DNA of 64,000 nt, from positions 310,001-374,000 of the forward strand of contig JAPZLL010000006.1 of the NCBI GenBank assembly GCA_036250225.1, read 5' to 3'. Position 1 is the stretch's first letter. The number at the start of each line of letters is the position of its first letter. This DNA comes from Cercophora sp. LCS_1 (taxonomy: Eukaryota; Ascomycota; Sordariomycetes; Sordariales; Lasiosphaeriaceae). Below, piece by piece: positions 52,353-63,537 of this stretch. The notes below the pieces were generated by a model. The model searched no databases, was not told the DNA's origin, and saw nothing but the letters and a program-made list of their open reading frames with translations. The position numbers and the translations under genes were made by a program.

Positions 52353-53335
52353 CGCGGGGTCAGGGGAAAGGGGAGCGCGTGGGCTCGCACGCGCAAGGGG
52401 CTTCTGGCGAGGGTTGGGTGAGGATGTCGTGAGACTGGGTGCTCACGCAGTTTTGGAAGTCGCGAGTTGAGCTCCGTTCCGGAGCGCCAAGAGAAAAAAT
52501 AGGCGTCGAGCTGCCGGGGGCCCTTAGCGTTGGCCGCCGTGCTAGGATTGTGTCATTGTAAAGTGGATTGGAGCATTTATTGCAGCTTTTTTTCCTGTCT
52601 ACATTTGGGGGGTTGCACGATGTTGTTTGCGATGGGATTGCGATAAGGGAAGCTGGGTTCTTTCCTCCACTTCCCCGGGTCGGAGCTTACTTTTGACCAC
52701 GAGCTGTTTGGTGACTGCTTTCCCAAATTCCTGGGGAAGGGGTTTAGAGCTCGGCTCCCGCCGATATCGGAGATACGCAATCAGCCCATTTACCCCTGCA
52801 ATTCGCAATTGAGGCGTCGACGCTAGGGATGAGCTTAGCAGTCGTAGGGGCCTGCGGCACGAGTCGCGGTCCGCAATGCAACCTCACTCCCGCGTCTAGC
52901 TCCAAGATCAACATCAGCCAAAGTCGCGCGATGCAGTGATACAGACCGCAATTCCGCTCCTTGTCGTCAATGCTGTCCAAGTGCGAGTTCGGTGGTTGAA
53001 GTCGAATACGCACGCAGGCTCAGCGCTATTGTGCGACTGCCTTGGGGCATTCGTATCGAGGTATCAAGGCTCAGAGGTGTTCAACCTGGACAGATTGGAG
53101 ATCGGAAAGGAAAACACCGATTTTCTCGAAGACCTTGGGGTCTAAAACGAAGGTACGATAGCAGCATGCGTATAAGCAGATTTTCGATCTCTAATGACAA
53201 CTCTGCCAATCCTGATCCTGGCATTGTGTCCCAAAAACTTGCTTCCACCGGTGTCGAATTATCCTCCGCGTCTGCCCTCCACGTCTGCCCTCCACTTTCG
53301 AGCGATCACTCCCCGTGCACACACCTGCGACCGCT
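52353..53335. other. No supportable gene
   Basis: Promoter side of the membrane-protein gene and the downstream flank of the F-box-like relic. Open frames are short and unsupported. Confidence 0.4.
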
Positions 53336-54047
53336 TCACCCATCGTCCCACCGCCGGGCAGTAGGTTCCGCGAGGTTCCGCCATTTCGGATCACCTGGCT
53401 GCCGCCCGTACCCGAGCTGGTGCCATTTCCTAATCTTGACTGACCAGACTCCCTGCCTCGTCCCATAAACCGGATGGCGATGTGAGGCTTCGATATCACA
53501 ATCAATAAAACAGAGATCACAAGACCGAATTGCTCCAGTCGTTTGCATGGAATTGCCATCTAGAACGGTCCCACCCGTTGGTGATTTGAGATGACAGCAA
53601 AAGAACCGCTTGTGCCGATTGCTGAAGTATCTTCTCAACGCAACTCCATCTCCTCCCAAGTTGTAGACAGTGTTGACGACGTACATATAAAGCTCGTTAT
53701 CGATAATCCGGAAGGAGCTGGAGGTTTTTGCGGCGATACCGCCAAGCAAGTATACTTCGTTGAGCCCGTGGGTGTCGAGGCTCCGCACAGGAAGGCCGTG
53801 ATTGTCTCCGAAAAAAATGGCGGTTCATCACAAGACGAATGTGATGAAAGTGAAGGACTCTGAGTCCGTCTATACACCACCTTTTTGGGCGAAGCCCTTT
53901 CCTATCTCGGCAAACCGGCGGGAGAGATCGGTTGGAATCGTCTAGAAATTCCCAGCGATGAAGTGCGTCGCAAGGGTGGCAATAATACCACCGTGGCTCG
54001 TCCTTCTCGAGCCAGAGGGGAAGTTCTCGTCTTGCGGAGAGGTCCAA
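53336..54047 (-). pseudogene. Relic of a fungal F-box-like family protein, frameshifted
   Basis: The first frame has LSARRELPLWLEKDEPRWYY, CHPCDALHRWE and VLHFHHIRLVMNRHFF, matching the Cys-containing middle of a large fungal F-box-associated family. At a T7 run (plus-strand A7 at 53812-53818) the frame shifts; the next frame continues GDNHGLPVRSLDTHGLNEVY, RIIDNELYMYVVNTVY, IRSCDLCFIDCDI and VKIRKWHQLGYGRQPGDPKW, again family-like. One T fewer would join the two. The N-terminal F-box and a start codon are also missing (the first frame has only TTG near its beginning), so this is a decayed gene rather than only a read error. Confidence 0.6.
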
Positions 54048-54795
54048 CGGGGAAGGTACCTTATGGACGGGGTGGGTGGCCCTGTGAAGATTTCGGGTGC
54101 CTTCGGTCTCGGAAAGTCGGTGTCCAAACCTTGAAGTGAAAGTTAATATCTATGCATGCCCACCTTCAAGTTCAAGTACCCGACACGCTTGTGGAGAGGA
54201 ACACAACCCAAGCAAATGCACCTACTAATAACCGTAAGCGATGTCCCTTGAGATAAAAGGAGTTCGAGTAATAATTCAAGGCACTAAACAATATTTCAAA
54301 GGCCCTTTTAGCACCAAATGTATCATATCCCTGCATAAGGAAGGTATCAGAAATAAACCTACTACCTTAACGAAGGCTGTCCACTTCAGGCGGTCTCACT
54401 GTCTACCAGTGCGCCCGTAGGAAATCGGCGTCGACGGAATACCCCAAGGCATATTGAATAAAATACTTCAAGGCTTTGAGAATATTGCCTGGTGTTTTAC
54501 CCTACAGTTACCCCCGTGCGCCATCATCAACTTCGCCAGACAGACAACTCGCTACACCCATAAAACGAGGCGCACTTCACAATGCGGTCCATCAAGACTC
54601 AAGTGAAGCATTGCTTGGACCGAGATGAGCACCATTTTCCTCAACGCTCGGGTGGAGCATGTACTTTTTTTCCTTCCCTTGCCAACGACAACCTCGTCGT
54701 GCAACACAGGACAACAAAATCGCGCCTCGAACTCCGGTTGACACACTAACCATACAGGAACATAAACATTGCCGCCTGCGCTCAACACCGAAAGC
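54048..54795. other. No supportable gene
   Basis: About 750 bases between the F-box-like relic and the small IGKQFT protein, with several stops in each frame and moderately AT-rich composition. Confidence 0.4.
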
Positions 54796-55154
54796 TCAGC
54801 TATGAGTCGTCTTGTTTCCACCCATCATCTTCTCGACAGTGCCACCGATGCTACCCTGCTCGGTGAACTGCTTGCCAATCATGCCCTCACTGCTCATCGG
54901 GCCACCAATTTTCTCGCCAACCCTGCCGATCTTGCCTTCCTCTGAGGAGCTCAAGTCAGCCACGCAAACAGCCACAGAAAGGGCGGATGCATACCTGTGA
55001 ACTGCTTGCCGATTTTGCCCGCTGCATCAAACGCCTTGGGCTTGTCGACGCCCAGACCTGAGGTGGCCGGGGTATTGACTGCGGAGGCAAGACCGCCCGT
55101 TTCCTTGGGACCGACGTGGGAGCGCTCGGGGTTAGTCTTAGATGACGGGTTCAT
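54796..55154 (-). CDS. Small hydrophilic protein with IGKQFT repeats
   Basis: Exons 55154-54995 and 54941-54796 (53-nt intron, GTATGC donor, CTGACTT branch, CTCAG acceptor) give 101 residues. The product is Gly/Lys/Ser-rich with no hydrophobic core: MNPSSKTNPERSHVGPKETG, then AAGKIGKQFTEEGKIGRVGE and KIGGPMSSEGMIGKQFTEQG, ending KMMGGNKTTHS. The unit GxIGKQFTExGxIG occurs twice. Similar small Gly/Lys proteins are widespread in filamentous fungi; their LEA-like composition suggests a disordered stress protein, which is inference. No signal peptide or membrane segment. Confidence 0.72.
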
Positions 55155-56596
55155 TTTAGGTGAAGGGAATGCTGTGCGTAGGGGCGAGTGATGCGAGTGT
55201 CGAGGACAGGTATGATGAATGTTGAGAGCAATTTAGGTAATTCGTGGGTGTGGTTGATATACATGCCCAAGGCTGATGACGGAAGAGTGTGTTAGTGCGC
55301 AGGGATAGACTCCAGGAGAGAGTGGTGATCCGCGATGATGTCACATCAGGGGCAAACGCATCGCCGGCATCATCTCTGCGCTTTCGCATCGGCCTAGGAA
55401 TCTACTCACTCACTAAGCATGCGTATTCCGACGCAGGTGTTGGCCCGAGGAACCTGAGCACAGCCTTTGCCCCGAGTCCGGCCGAGCCAAGTCACCACCT
55501 GATCTCGACTCAGCCTCGCTCCCCTCGCTTCTCAGGGACGTTTGAAACATATGGCACAAGCAACTACGGAAGACAAAAACCTCAATCCAGCAACAATAAG
55601 CATCATCCAAATTCCAGGGCCAACCCCACTTGTAGCCTCAGCAGCATGCAAACCAACGCCGATGACAAAAATCCACATTCCCAAGCCCGGAGTCCGCCAA
55701 CCTTACCGCTTTCCCCACCCATACCAGAAACGCCGCGCACACCATCGTTCATAGCGCATATGGCAAGAACACCAGCAGCGATAGCCAGCAAGCTGCTGTG
55801 GGTTCCAACTTCAGCTGTGTGTATATCTCACAATAGTGAAAAATGGAACGCCAAAAATCCCAGCGTTGGCAATAAAGGTTGTTTGACTCAGATTTCTTTT
55901 AGTTTGGGTTGCGGCGGTATGACGCATCTCGGCAGCTCCAATACCTAACCTTTTTTTTTCCGTGCAGAAGCACTTTTGTGTATTTGGCAGGGGGGAGCGG
56001 GAGGTTGGTCTGCGACCATGAAGTGAAATTCTAAGCCAGGTGCTCCTCGAATTACATTGCCATTTGGAATATCTATGGTCCGGCTTCTCGCACCTTCCAG
56101 GCCTGACAGAAAAACCGGGTTGCATCGTACCAATGAGGCAGATTGACCATTAAAAACAACATTGAATGCTATATGACATGCCAATGTATTTCCGTGGGCG
56201 TCCTTGGCATAGTATAGAAGGCTCCTCCCAGTTGCAAAATCCCAAGACCTGCCAATGGTGAGACAAGGTATCACTCTTTGGAACAAAACGGGGGTTGTTG
56301 GACTTTAAGCCACCAAAACTTTATTGCCAGCCCTTCCCAACAACTTTGAATGTGTGGTCTATGGCCGCAGGAATCTCAACTTGAGGCAATTGAGGGCCGC
56401 AGGCTGCCAAGGCCGGAATCTTTGGGAGGGAAAAAAAGCCAAAAAGTTCAGGCAGAAAATTGCTTTGTAGGTCTTGCTGCAGGCTTCTAGTCCAAAGCAT
56501 ATTTGTTTTTGAAGTTTATCTCTGTCACATGAGGAAAAAAAAAAGTCTGACAGTCAATAAAAGACAAGCGCTTTGTGCACCCTCTGGAAAAAGCAT
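55155..56596. other. Mostly no gene; one unsupported frame at 55945-56286 (-)
   Basis: A 113-codon minus-strand frame (SWDFATGRSLLYYAKDAHGN, then GLEGARSRTIDIPNGNVIRG) has protein-like composition, but I cannot place it in a family or link it to other exons. It may be a relic. The rest holds only short frames. Confidence 0.35.
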
Positions 56597-56720
56597 TCTT
56601 CCCACTCTCAACCCTCTCTCCACTTCCAGAGAGTCAATTACGCTCTACTTGCCCAAAAACCATCTTCCCACTCTCAACCCTTTCTCTACTTTCAGAGAGT
56701 CGACCACGCCCTACTTGCCA
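56597..56720 (+). repeat. Tandem 66-bp direct repeat in the HNH gene leader
   Basis: Copies at 56597-56654 and 56663-56720 start TCTTCCCACTCTCAACCC, contain CAGAGAGTC and end CTACTTGCC, offset by 66 bases with few differences. The second copy ends 8 bases before the start codon, so the gene's own leader or promoter is duplicated. Confidence 0.75.
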
Positions 56721-56727
56721 GAGCACC

Positions 56728-57723
56728 ATGGCTGCGAACAACCAACGCGACCGGGCGTCTCGCCTCGCCGCTTTCGAGGAGAGGCCTGGCGTCACACGAC
56801 TCGACTTCGAACTACTTGACAAGATTCTCGACAACGTGCCGGAGCGCATGTCAACCGCCGATCTCCTTCCGATCGAGGAAGCTGAACAAAGAGCCCCTCT
56901 GATCCAGAAGATTGGGGAGTTCTGGAAGGAGGAGTTTGCAAATTTGACCCAGGACGAGAAGACCAAGAGGGGGAAGACCAAGAGGGGGAAGACCAAGAAG
57001 GGGAAGACCAAGAAGGGGAAGACGGAGTTCAAGCCTCTTCACCCGCTGGCGATTGCCACGTTGATGGCGATGGATCTCTCACAACTTCGGAACCATGCGA
57101 GGTCAAAAACAAATTGTCTATTCATGCTGAAACATCTGCAAGTCATTTCATCGTTTGTCAAGATTCGTAAGTCATTCATCCTTTTCTCTCAATATTTCCT
57201 TTTGCCTTCTTTCCCTTCATATGGCAGTGTCAAGTTAGGGTTCTTTCTTGAACGCCCTTGGAGTGTCCTTCAACCCACAATCTTGTTGCTAATACAGACG
57301 GGCGCAGTTATGGCGAAGCAGCTCGGCGAGACGGAAGCAGATTCGGTTGCGGTCGCCGAGAAGGAGATCCAAGATATAAACCGCCGAGCACAAGCGGCGA
57401 CAGACCAAACTACGGGGAGTGGGGGAAGCTTGAGCCGCAAAAAGCGCGGAAAAAAGCGCACGACCCCAATCGTCGAACTCAAACGGTCGGGCAACCACCG
57501 CGAAGCGGAAGAAAGAAGCCGGCTAGATGGCCACCGGTGCATCGTACTGGGAAGAGGCAAACCTCACATCTGCCACATCATCCCGTTCTCTGCCAACAAA
57601 AACGAAGAGTTCAGAGCGCGGCTACAGAAATTCTTCCCCACGGCCATCAACTTGTTGTTTGCCCCAGAATCCGAGATAGACGATGCGGCCTACATCAGGC
57701 TGGAGAGCGGCGGTGGTGGCGGC

Positions 57724-57764
<41 letters not shown>

Positions 57765-58617
57765 TAACGATGACACCATGATGCTTGACGAAAAGGACGG
57801 CCATGCCGGTCATGTCGACGATGACGGCAATAAAGGCAATCAAGACGACACTGTGATGGCGGAGACCGATGACGATGGCCACGACCGTAAACGCATGATC
57901 ACTACCAACGATTACCAGGGGATACTCATGAGAGACTGCGACTCCTATTTCGCATCCAAGATCGGGGTCAGCGATCGACAGTGGAACGAAATCTCCCTGA
58001 ACAGCCAGTTTCACGCCTGGTGGGGTGAGGGTTATTTTGCCTTCAAACCCATTTCCGTTGATCCTTTCCTGTCCACTGACCCCCAGGACCCCCAGGACCC
58101 CCAGGACGACGCGAGACCAACACCCAAGGGCAAAGGCAAGGAGAAGGATATGGGCGCGGGCGAGGGCGAGGGCGAGGGCGAGGCTGTTTCGGAAACTCCT
58201 ATTACTTACTGCCGTATCAAGCTTCAGTTCTATTGGATGCCGCGGAGGGGGGAATACGTGGAGAACGCGCCGCTCCTCGACACCGAGGGGTCGCAACAGC
58301 CAGATCAAGTTCGCAGGATGCTGGGCAAGACATATGGAGACCCGGACCCCAGCAACCCCGTATACGCCGAACACAGGAGAACATCGCCCAACCACACGGT
58401 TCAAACGGGTGACATTTTCTACGTCACCGTCCCGATGCGGCATGCCAACCGAATGTTCCTAGCATTCAAGTTGCAGTGGGCGGTGATCCGAGTTTTTGCT
58501 CTGGCTGGTGGCGCTGAGTCGCTGAAGGATGTTGGGTATGATCCAGAGTATCTTGATGATAACCTCGAGTGGCTTGGGATGCGTCTCCCCAGGGGAGAGG
58601 AACTCGTTGAGGACTAG
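56728..58617 (+). CDS. HNH_2-type endonuclease-like protein
   Basis: The frame is open from ATG 56728 to 58617 (629 residues). A 141-nt in-phase intron at 57167-57307 (GTAAGT donor) is likely, leaving 582. A basic repeat block (five near copies of KTKxG, about 75-98) follows the N-terminal helical region. The HNH_2 motif is DGHRCIVLGRGKPHICHIIP, with the paired His in CHIIPFS. An acidic stretch (DDS repeats), a DPQ repeat and an EGEGEGEGE stretch interrupt the second half, which otherwise is ordered (NSQFHAWWGEGYFAFKPISV, MRHANRMFLAFKLQWAVIRV). Fungal genomes carry many such HNH_2 proteins of unknown role. Nuclease activity is inferred from the motif. Confidence 0.8.
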
Positions 58618-59384
58618 GAACCCTCCAAGAGTACTCCCGGAGGAGGTAGCAAAGCTGTCCCGAAGCTCCACGTAGCCCCCGACCCCACCGATCTTGCATT
58701 GAGACGCAGCCGCCTTGTGAGGAGCGACTCGACGGACGCGGGTGCAGGATCCACATCGATGGCCTCAGACCCGCAAGGCTCGATTTTCAGTCGGAAGCGT
58801 GACGGAAGGAGCGATTCGACCGAGGACATTTCTTTATCATGGAAAAGTTGACCTGGTTCAATATTTTTGAGGCAAAAAACAGTTTTGCCGAGGCCTTGAA
58901 ACCATCTCCGAAGGTGTATTGCATTATTATTTTTGCGCCTCAAAAAAAGTTATGTGCTTTTTTAATCAAGAAAAGGCGCTCGCCCAGCATTTCAAGGCGA
59001 TAACCACGATAGACCCAAGGCCTTGAGATTGTGACTTTTCAAGCACCGGGGACAATGCTCCTATGCCTCTTGAAAATAGGCGTGCCGGTTGAACCTGAAT
59101 GAAGTGGCGTCTCCTGGCCTCAGTGCGCGAAGTTTGTCAATTGTCACCAACTTGTCAAAGAACGTAGCCCATATGCGGAGTTCTCGCATGTGTAGATGTT
59201 CATTACTTGAAGTATTATCACCCCAAGGGCTTCCAACTCTCATTAGACTTCATGCTTATCAAATCCTAGCATCCAGACCTGATCCGGGTCTTGGATGCAG
59301 TGAAACCATATCAATCCCCTTCGAATCATCCACGTAGAATACACAAAAAGCCAATTTCTATCGTATTGTACATCCGATGCCTCT
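58618..59384. other. No supportable gene; converging 3' ends
   Basis: The 3' flanks of the HNH_2 gene and of the DUF3716 gene. Short A- and T-rich runs occur near 58860-58970. No coding signal. Confidence 0.45.
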
Positions 59385-62300
59385 TCAAGTGAAGCCTTCC
59401 AAAACGGTAACATGCACAATGGCATCCACATACATCCAATTCTTGACCTCGCATGCCACGCCCGGCTTGACCTTGAACATGCCATGCTGCCCGATGATGA
59501 ACTCGGGCTCCGTCCCAGCTTTGATCCTCAACTTGCCCGAGGCAATGGAGCAAAGCCTAGTCTTGTTCTCATCGGCCTCGATGCGCCAAGTTCCGCCCGA
59601 GTGGATGGTGTAGACGCGGAACGAGACATCGTCGCAAACGTTGACCACCTGGTTCGTGGAGAGAAAAGCCTTGGAGAAGGCGATGTTGTCTGGCTGTCCC
59701 GAACTTGACTCGCGGATTCGTCCGGGCGCGACCTCCCAGTTCTCCATCTCAAGTGTTTCAGCTGGCTGAACCGTGCCTGCCGTGATAAGGGCCGAGGTGG
59801 GCTGCTGAGCATGTCGGTCCTTGGGGGGCCTGCCACGTCGTTTGGGGGCTTGGCTGCTTCCTGGCGTTGGCGGCTGTGACGCCGCATATTGGGCCGTCGG
59901 GGGAAGCGGGACGGGGCTGATTTTCGGCAGCGAATTGGGAGTGTTGCGCAACTGTGACATGGCGGAAACGCTTCGAGATAAAGAAGCACCAGAAGGAGCA
60001 GGGATGGGTGTTTCTGAGCCAGCGAGAGAGGACCCCTGGTAGTGTTGGATTCGAAGATCGGAGCCACTTGTCTCGAGTGACTTCCCTGTCAGCGACTTTC
60101 TAGCTGCGCGAGTGACAGGTGGGATTTGCCCAGTTGCTCTTGCCGGTTCAGTGACGTCTCGCCCTCCAGCCCAGTGATGGCGAGTAAAAGGGGGCTGCTC
60201 TCGGTCAAGGACGAACTCTTTTAAGGAGCAGTAGGTCTGATTGCCGTGGTATAGGCAATTGCTGCATGACACGTACCGCGACCGCGCATCCGCATATGCC
60301 TTAGTACTGATGACGACACAGCCGTTGAACACTCCTTTGTTGTCGTGGCATCTGGTGCAGGGTTCCGGAGCTGTGTCTCCTGTGAGATGGATCACCATGG
60401 CCGCGACATCTCTTGGGGTCTTTTCAAAAAAGGGCTTGCTCGGGTTGCAAAAGCCTATGTCGCGAACCCGAGGGAGCTCCAAGAGCTCTTTGACGCAGCC
60501 AATTTCCGGAATTGCGTTGGTGGAGACGAGATACGGGGCAACATATTGCCATAAACCGCCTTGGTCAGCCGGAACACCTCGGGGCATTAGATAGTTGGGG
60601 AGGCGAGGCTCGGGCAGTTTGTCGATGGGTGAGGGATTCTGGGAGACGACAATCGGGAATGCCGGGATTGTCAACTTGCCACCTCTCGCAACGTACTTTT
60701 GTTTTTCCTGGATATAAACACCGGTGATTGTGAACGTGGTATCCCCGTTGTCATTTAGGAGGGTTGCAAAGTGTGCTCGCTGTTGGAGTGGTCAGCACCG
60801 CTCGCTCTCAATGATAGATTCAACCAACCAGAAAGTGGTAGCCGAGGGCATTTCTTTTCGGGAAGAGCTGCCTGCAGGTGCGGATAGGGCAGATCCAGGG
60901 GCGGTCAGGGATGGTTGTGTCCAACCGATAACCAGCTGGGAGCAGCGTGCCCCCAGACGTGGCCAGCTCGCCAGTCACGTCATCTGTGCGTGGGCATGGT
61001 TAGCGCAGCTTCCTGTGAATAAAGAGCGCCCTTACCTGGCCACTGAGTGTACCGTCTCCCTGGCTCAGCCATTTTGATAGCCTTGTATCCATATCTTTCC
61101 CATACGGGATTAGGACGATCGCGAGGGGGCTCGGCGGAGACCTCCTCCACAGGGTCTTCCCCGGCCATCTCTACCAACTCCCCTAGCCCATTGTCCATAT
61201 CCATTGCACTCGACGCCTCATCTACCGCTTCTTCTTCTGCGGATTGCGCAATCTGTGGAATTGTTCCGGTTGGTGGTGCCGCAGGGGCCGCTGACGCTGC
61301 TGAGGCTCCTGAGGTAGCTGCTCCAGCGTTGTTATTAGGTGCATTATTGATGGCAGTAGACGCCTCGGGCGTCGCGACCTTAGGTTTTCCTCCAAGTCGT
61401 ATGCTTTCCCGGTAGAGAAGCTCATCCATGGTCATTGACAGCGACTCTGGATCGCTCTTCATCATCAACTCCGAGATGATAATTCCCCGTTTCTCGCCCC
61501 AGCCCTTGTGCGAGCAATACGTCTGCCCATAGTGATAAAAGCAGTTCGCACAGCTAAAAACGGCCCTCAGAGGTCCCGGCTCTGCTTCTCGTGCCATCAT
61601 CACGCACTGTTTGAAAGGGCCCTTTCCATCCTTGCACTTTTTACAGGGCTCAGGGGCAACTTCGCCGGTGAGGTACATGAGCAAGGCCGTGACGTCTCTC
61701 GGCTTTGAATCAAGAAAGGGATTTGTAGAGACCCATGGCACATTCCACCCAAGCTCTCGAACGCGCGGTAGCGATAGAACTCCGGGTACCCAACCTTTGA
61801 TCGGAAAGTCGGGACCCTTGTGGATAGTTAGAACGGGCTGGATATAGTGCCAAAGCGCGACGCCATCTGCCTGTGGGTTTCCCAATGCCTTTAGAGGGCT
61901 GGGTTTCGCCAGCATCGTGACCAGGAGCTCATCCTCTTCGTTGCGTATTTTCTGCTGGGCGACTGGCGGCGGTGGCGGACGGTAGCCCTCTGGAAAATGC
62001 CCAGGAATCATGGGAGCCACAGGACTAATATCTCTGGAATCTGGAGGTCCCCGAGAGATGACGAGCGCCGGTCTCTTCTGGTTCTTGGCAGGATTTGGGT
62101 TGTCTCCAATGCGTAAAAGATCCCACTCGTCGCCCTCTTCGTAAGTTCCACGGACGGATAAGGTGCCATCCTGGCAATCGTGGAACAAGCCTCCCTGGTG
62201 GTCGAACTAAATTTGTCAGCCGAAGCTCCGCGGGAAGACGTAGAGGCTTACAAGGAAGTGGGAACCAAGGCCGTTGATCGTGCGAAAGACGTGCCGACAA

Positions 62301-63537
62301 GATCTGACCGGACATATCCAGGGATACTCCGGGATGGCGCTGGATATCTGATATCCATCGGGAATCAAAGCTCCGTGAGACAGGGTGAATGGCTGGTTGG
62401 GTCCTGCAAAGTGGTCAACAATAGCCCGGGATGCAGCCGACAGTGTACTCAAACGCACCTTTAAAAGTGAAATACGACCTGCCCGATGCCGTTGTGTAGA
62501 AAACCTGGCGAGTCTCTGTTGTGGCTGGTGGTCCGATCCCCTCTATGTCATCCTTCTCTATGGGAGGGGTAGATTCATCCTCGGACTCTGTCGTCTCCGA
62601 CTCATCGCTGCCCTGCCATTCTCCGTCATCCTCTCCCATGTCCTGAGGGATGATCTCGTCCTCGGGATAGTCAGCATAAGGTTGGGTGGCTTCTTCCGGG
62701 TTGGTAGCCCCAGCTTCCTCTTCTGACAGAGGACTCGAACTTTCTTGCTCAGAGGGAGCATGTTCGCCAAACACTCCTCTTCCACTTCCGCTGTGACTTG
62801 GAGCTTGTTGCATCGAGGGTTCGGCATCGGAGAATAAACGCTTCAGGTTTTCATTAACAATGGAAGAATTTCGCTGATGGCCCGAATGACCAGAGGGACC
62901 GGAAGGACCAACGAGGTCCGCTTGGCGTCGGACGGCTTCACGTGCGGCCTCCATCCCTTTCCGGGCCTCTTCGGCCTCGGCCTCCTTCCTTCGCCTCATG
63001 GTCTCTAAGCGCTTCCTGTGGACATGGTTCATTTGGCCAGAGTCCCACCGACCTGTGAATTATTGAGAACATACAAGGCATAGTTGTCCGGGTTGACTTA
63101 CGCTTGAGTGCGATTGCCAAGCTTTTGCGCCTCTCTTTCTCCTTATCCGACATGGGCACAGAGTTCGGCGGCGTGGGACGCGAAGACTCTGGCGCAGCGT
63201 TGAAGGAGTGGCTTGTATAAGGGTTGGCAGGGGCTGTGACAATATCGCTGGTAATTCTCGCCGGTTCTAGCTCTTCGACCCCCTGAGACGCGTACGCGGA
63301 TGGCTGTGGTGTTGCAGGCGGCGCCGGAATGTTGTGCGGGACCGGGAACACCCGGCCAGGGGCACGCGCATACCCCAGCGAATTTCCTGGGGTGGCCGCT
63401 GTCGGCTGGGCACGCGCCCGACCGAACGACGACGCGGATTGGTCCGGCGAGACATGCGACGCCGCATTTTCTGATGGAACATGGCTGTTCATCAAGGCCA
63501 GAAAGTTGGGGTCTTGGTTTTCCATCCAATTTTCCAT
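59385..63537 (-). CDS. 1300-residue protein with duplicated finger/DUF3716 unit, AT-hook and cupin-like end
   Basis: Six exons: 63537-63102, 63052-62459, 62403-62252, 62206-61036, 60983-60829 and 60779-59385. All phases match. The N-terminal 345 residues are disordered with a basic coiled coil (KRLETMRRRKEAEAEEARKG). Unit 1 (about 350-628) has a C2H2-like finger YPWICPVRSCRHVF then LGSHFL, and a DUF3716 finger EPCKKCKDGKGPFKQCV then SCANCFYHYGQTYC. Unit 2 (about 790-1023) repeats both: RPWICPIRTCRQLF, LGYHFLRAH, EPCTRCHDNKGVFNGCV, SCSNCLYHGNQTYC. An AT-hook KRRGRPPK (about 1149) and a cupin-like domain (about 1180-1300, EVAPGRI to GQHGMFKVKPGVACEV) follow, the latter reminiscent of the CENP-C/Mif2 cupin. 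DNA or chromatin binding is likely; function unknown. Confidence 0.82.

Noticed and set aside
60980..62188. Separate gene starting at a TTG near 62188
   Set aside because: There is no ATG; the upstream exon ending HFL joins in phase through a clear intron, so this is an internal exon of the 1300-residue protein.
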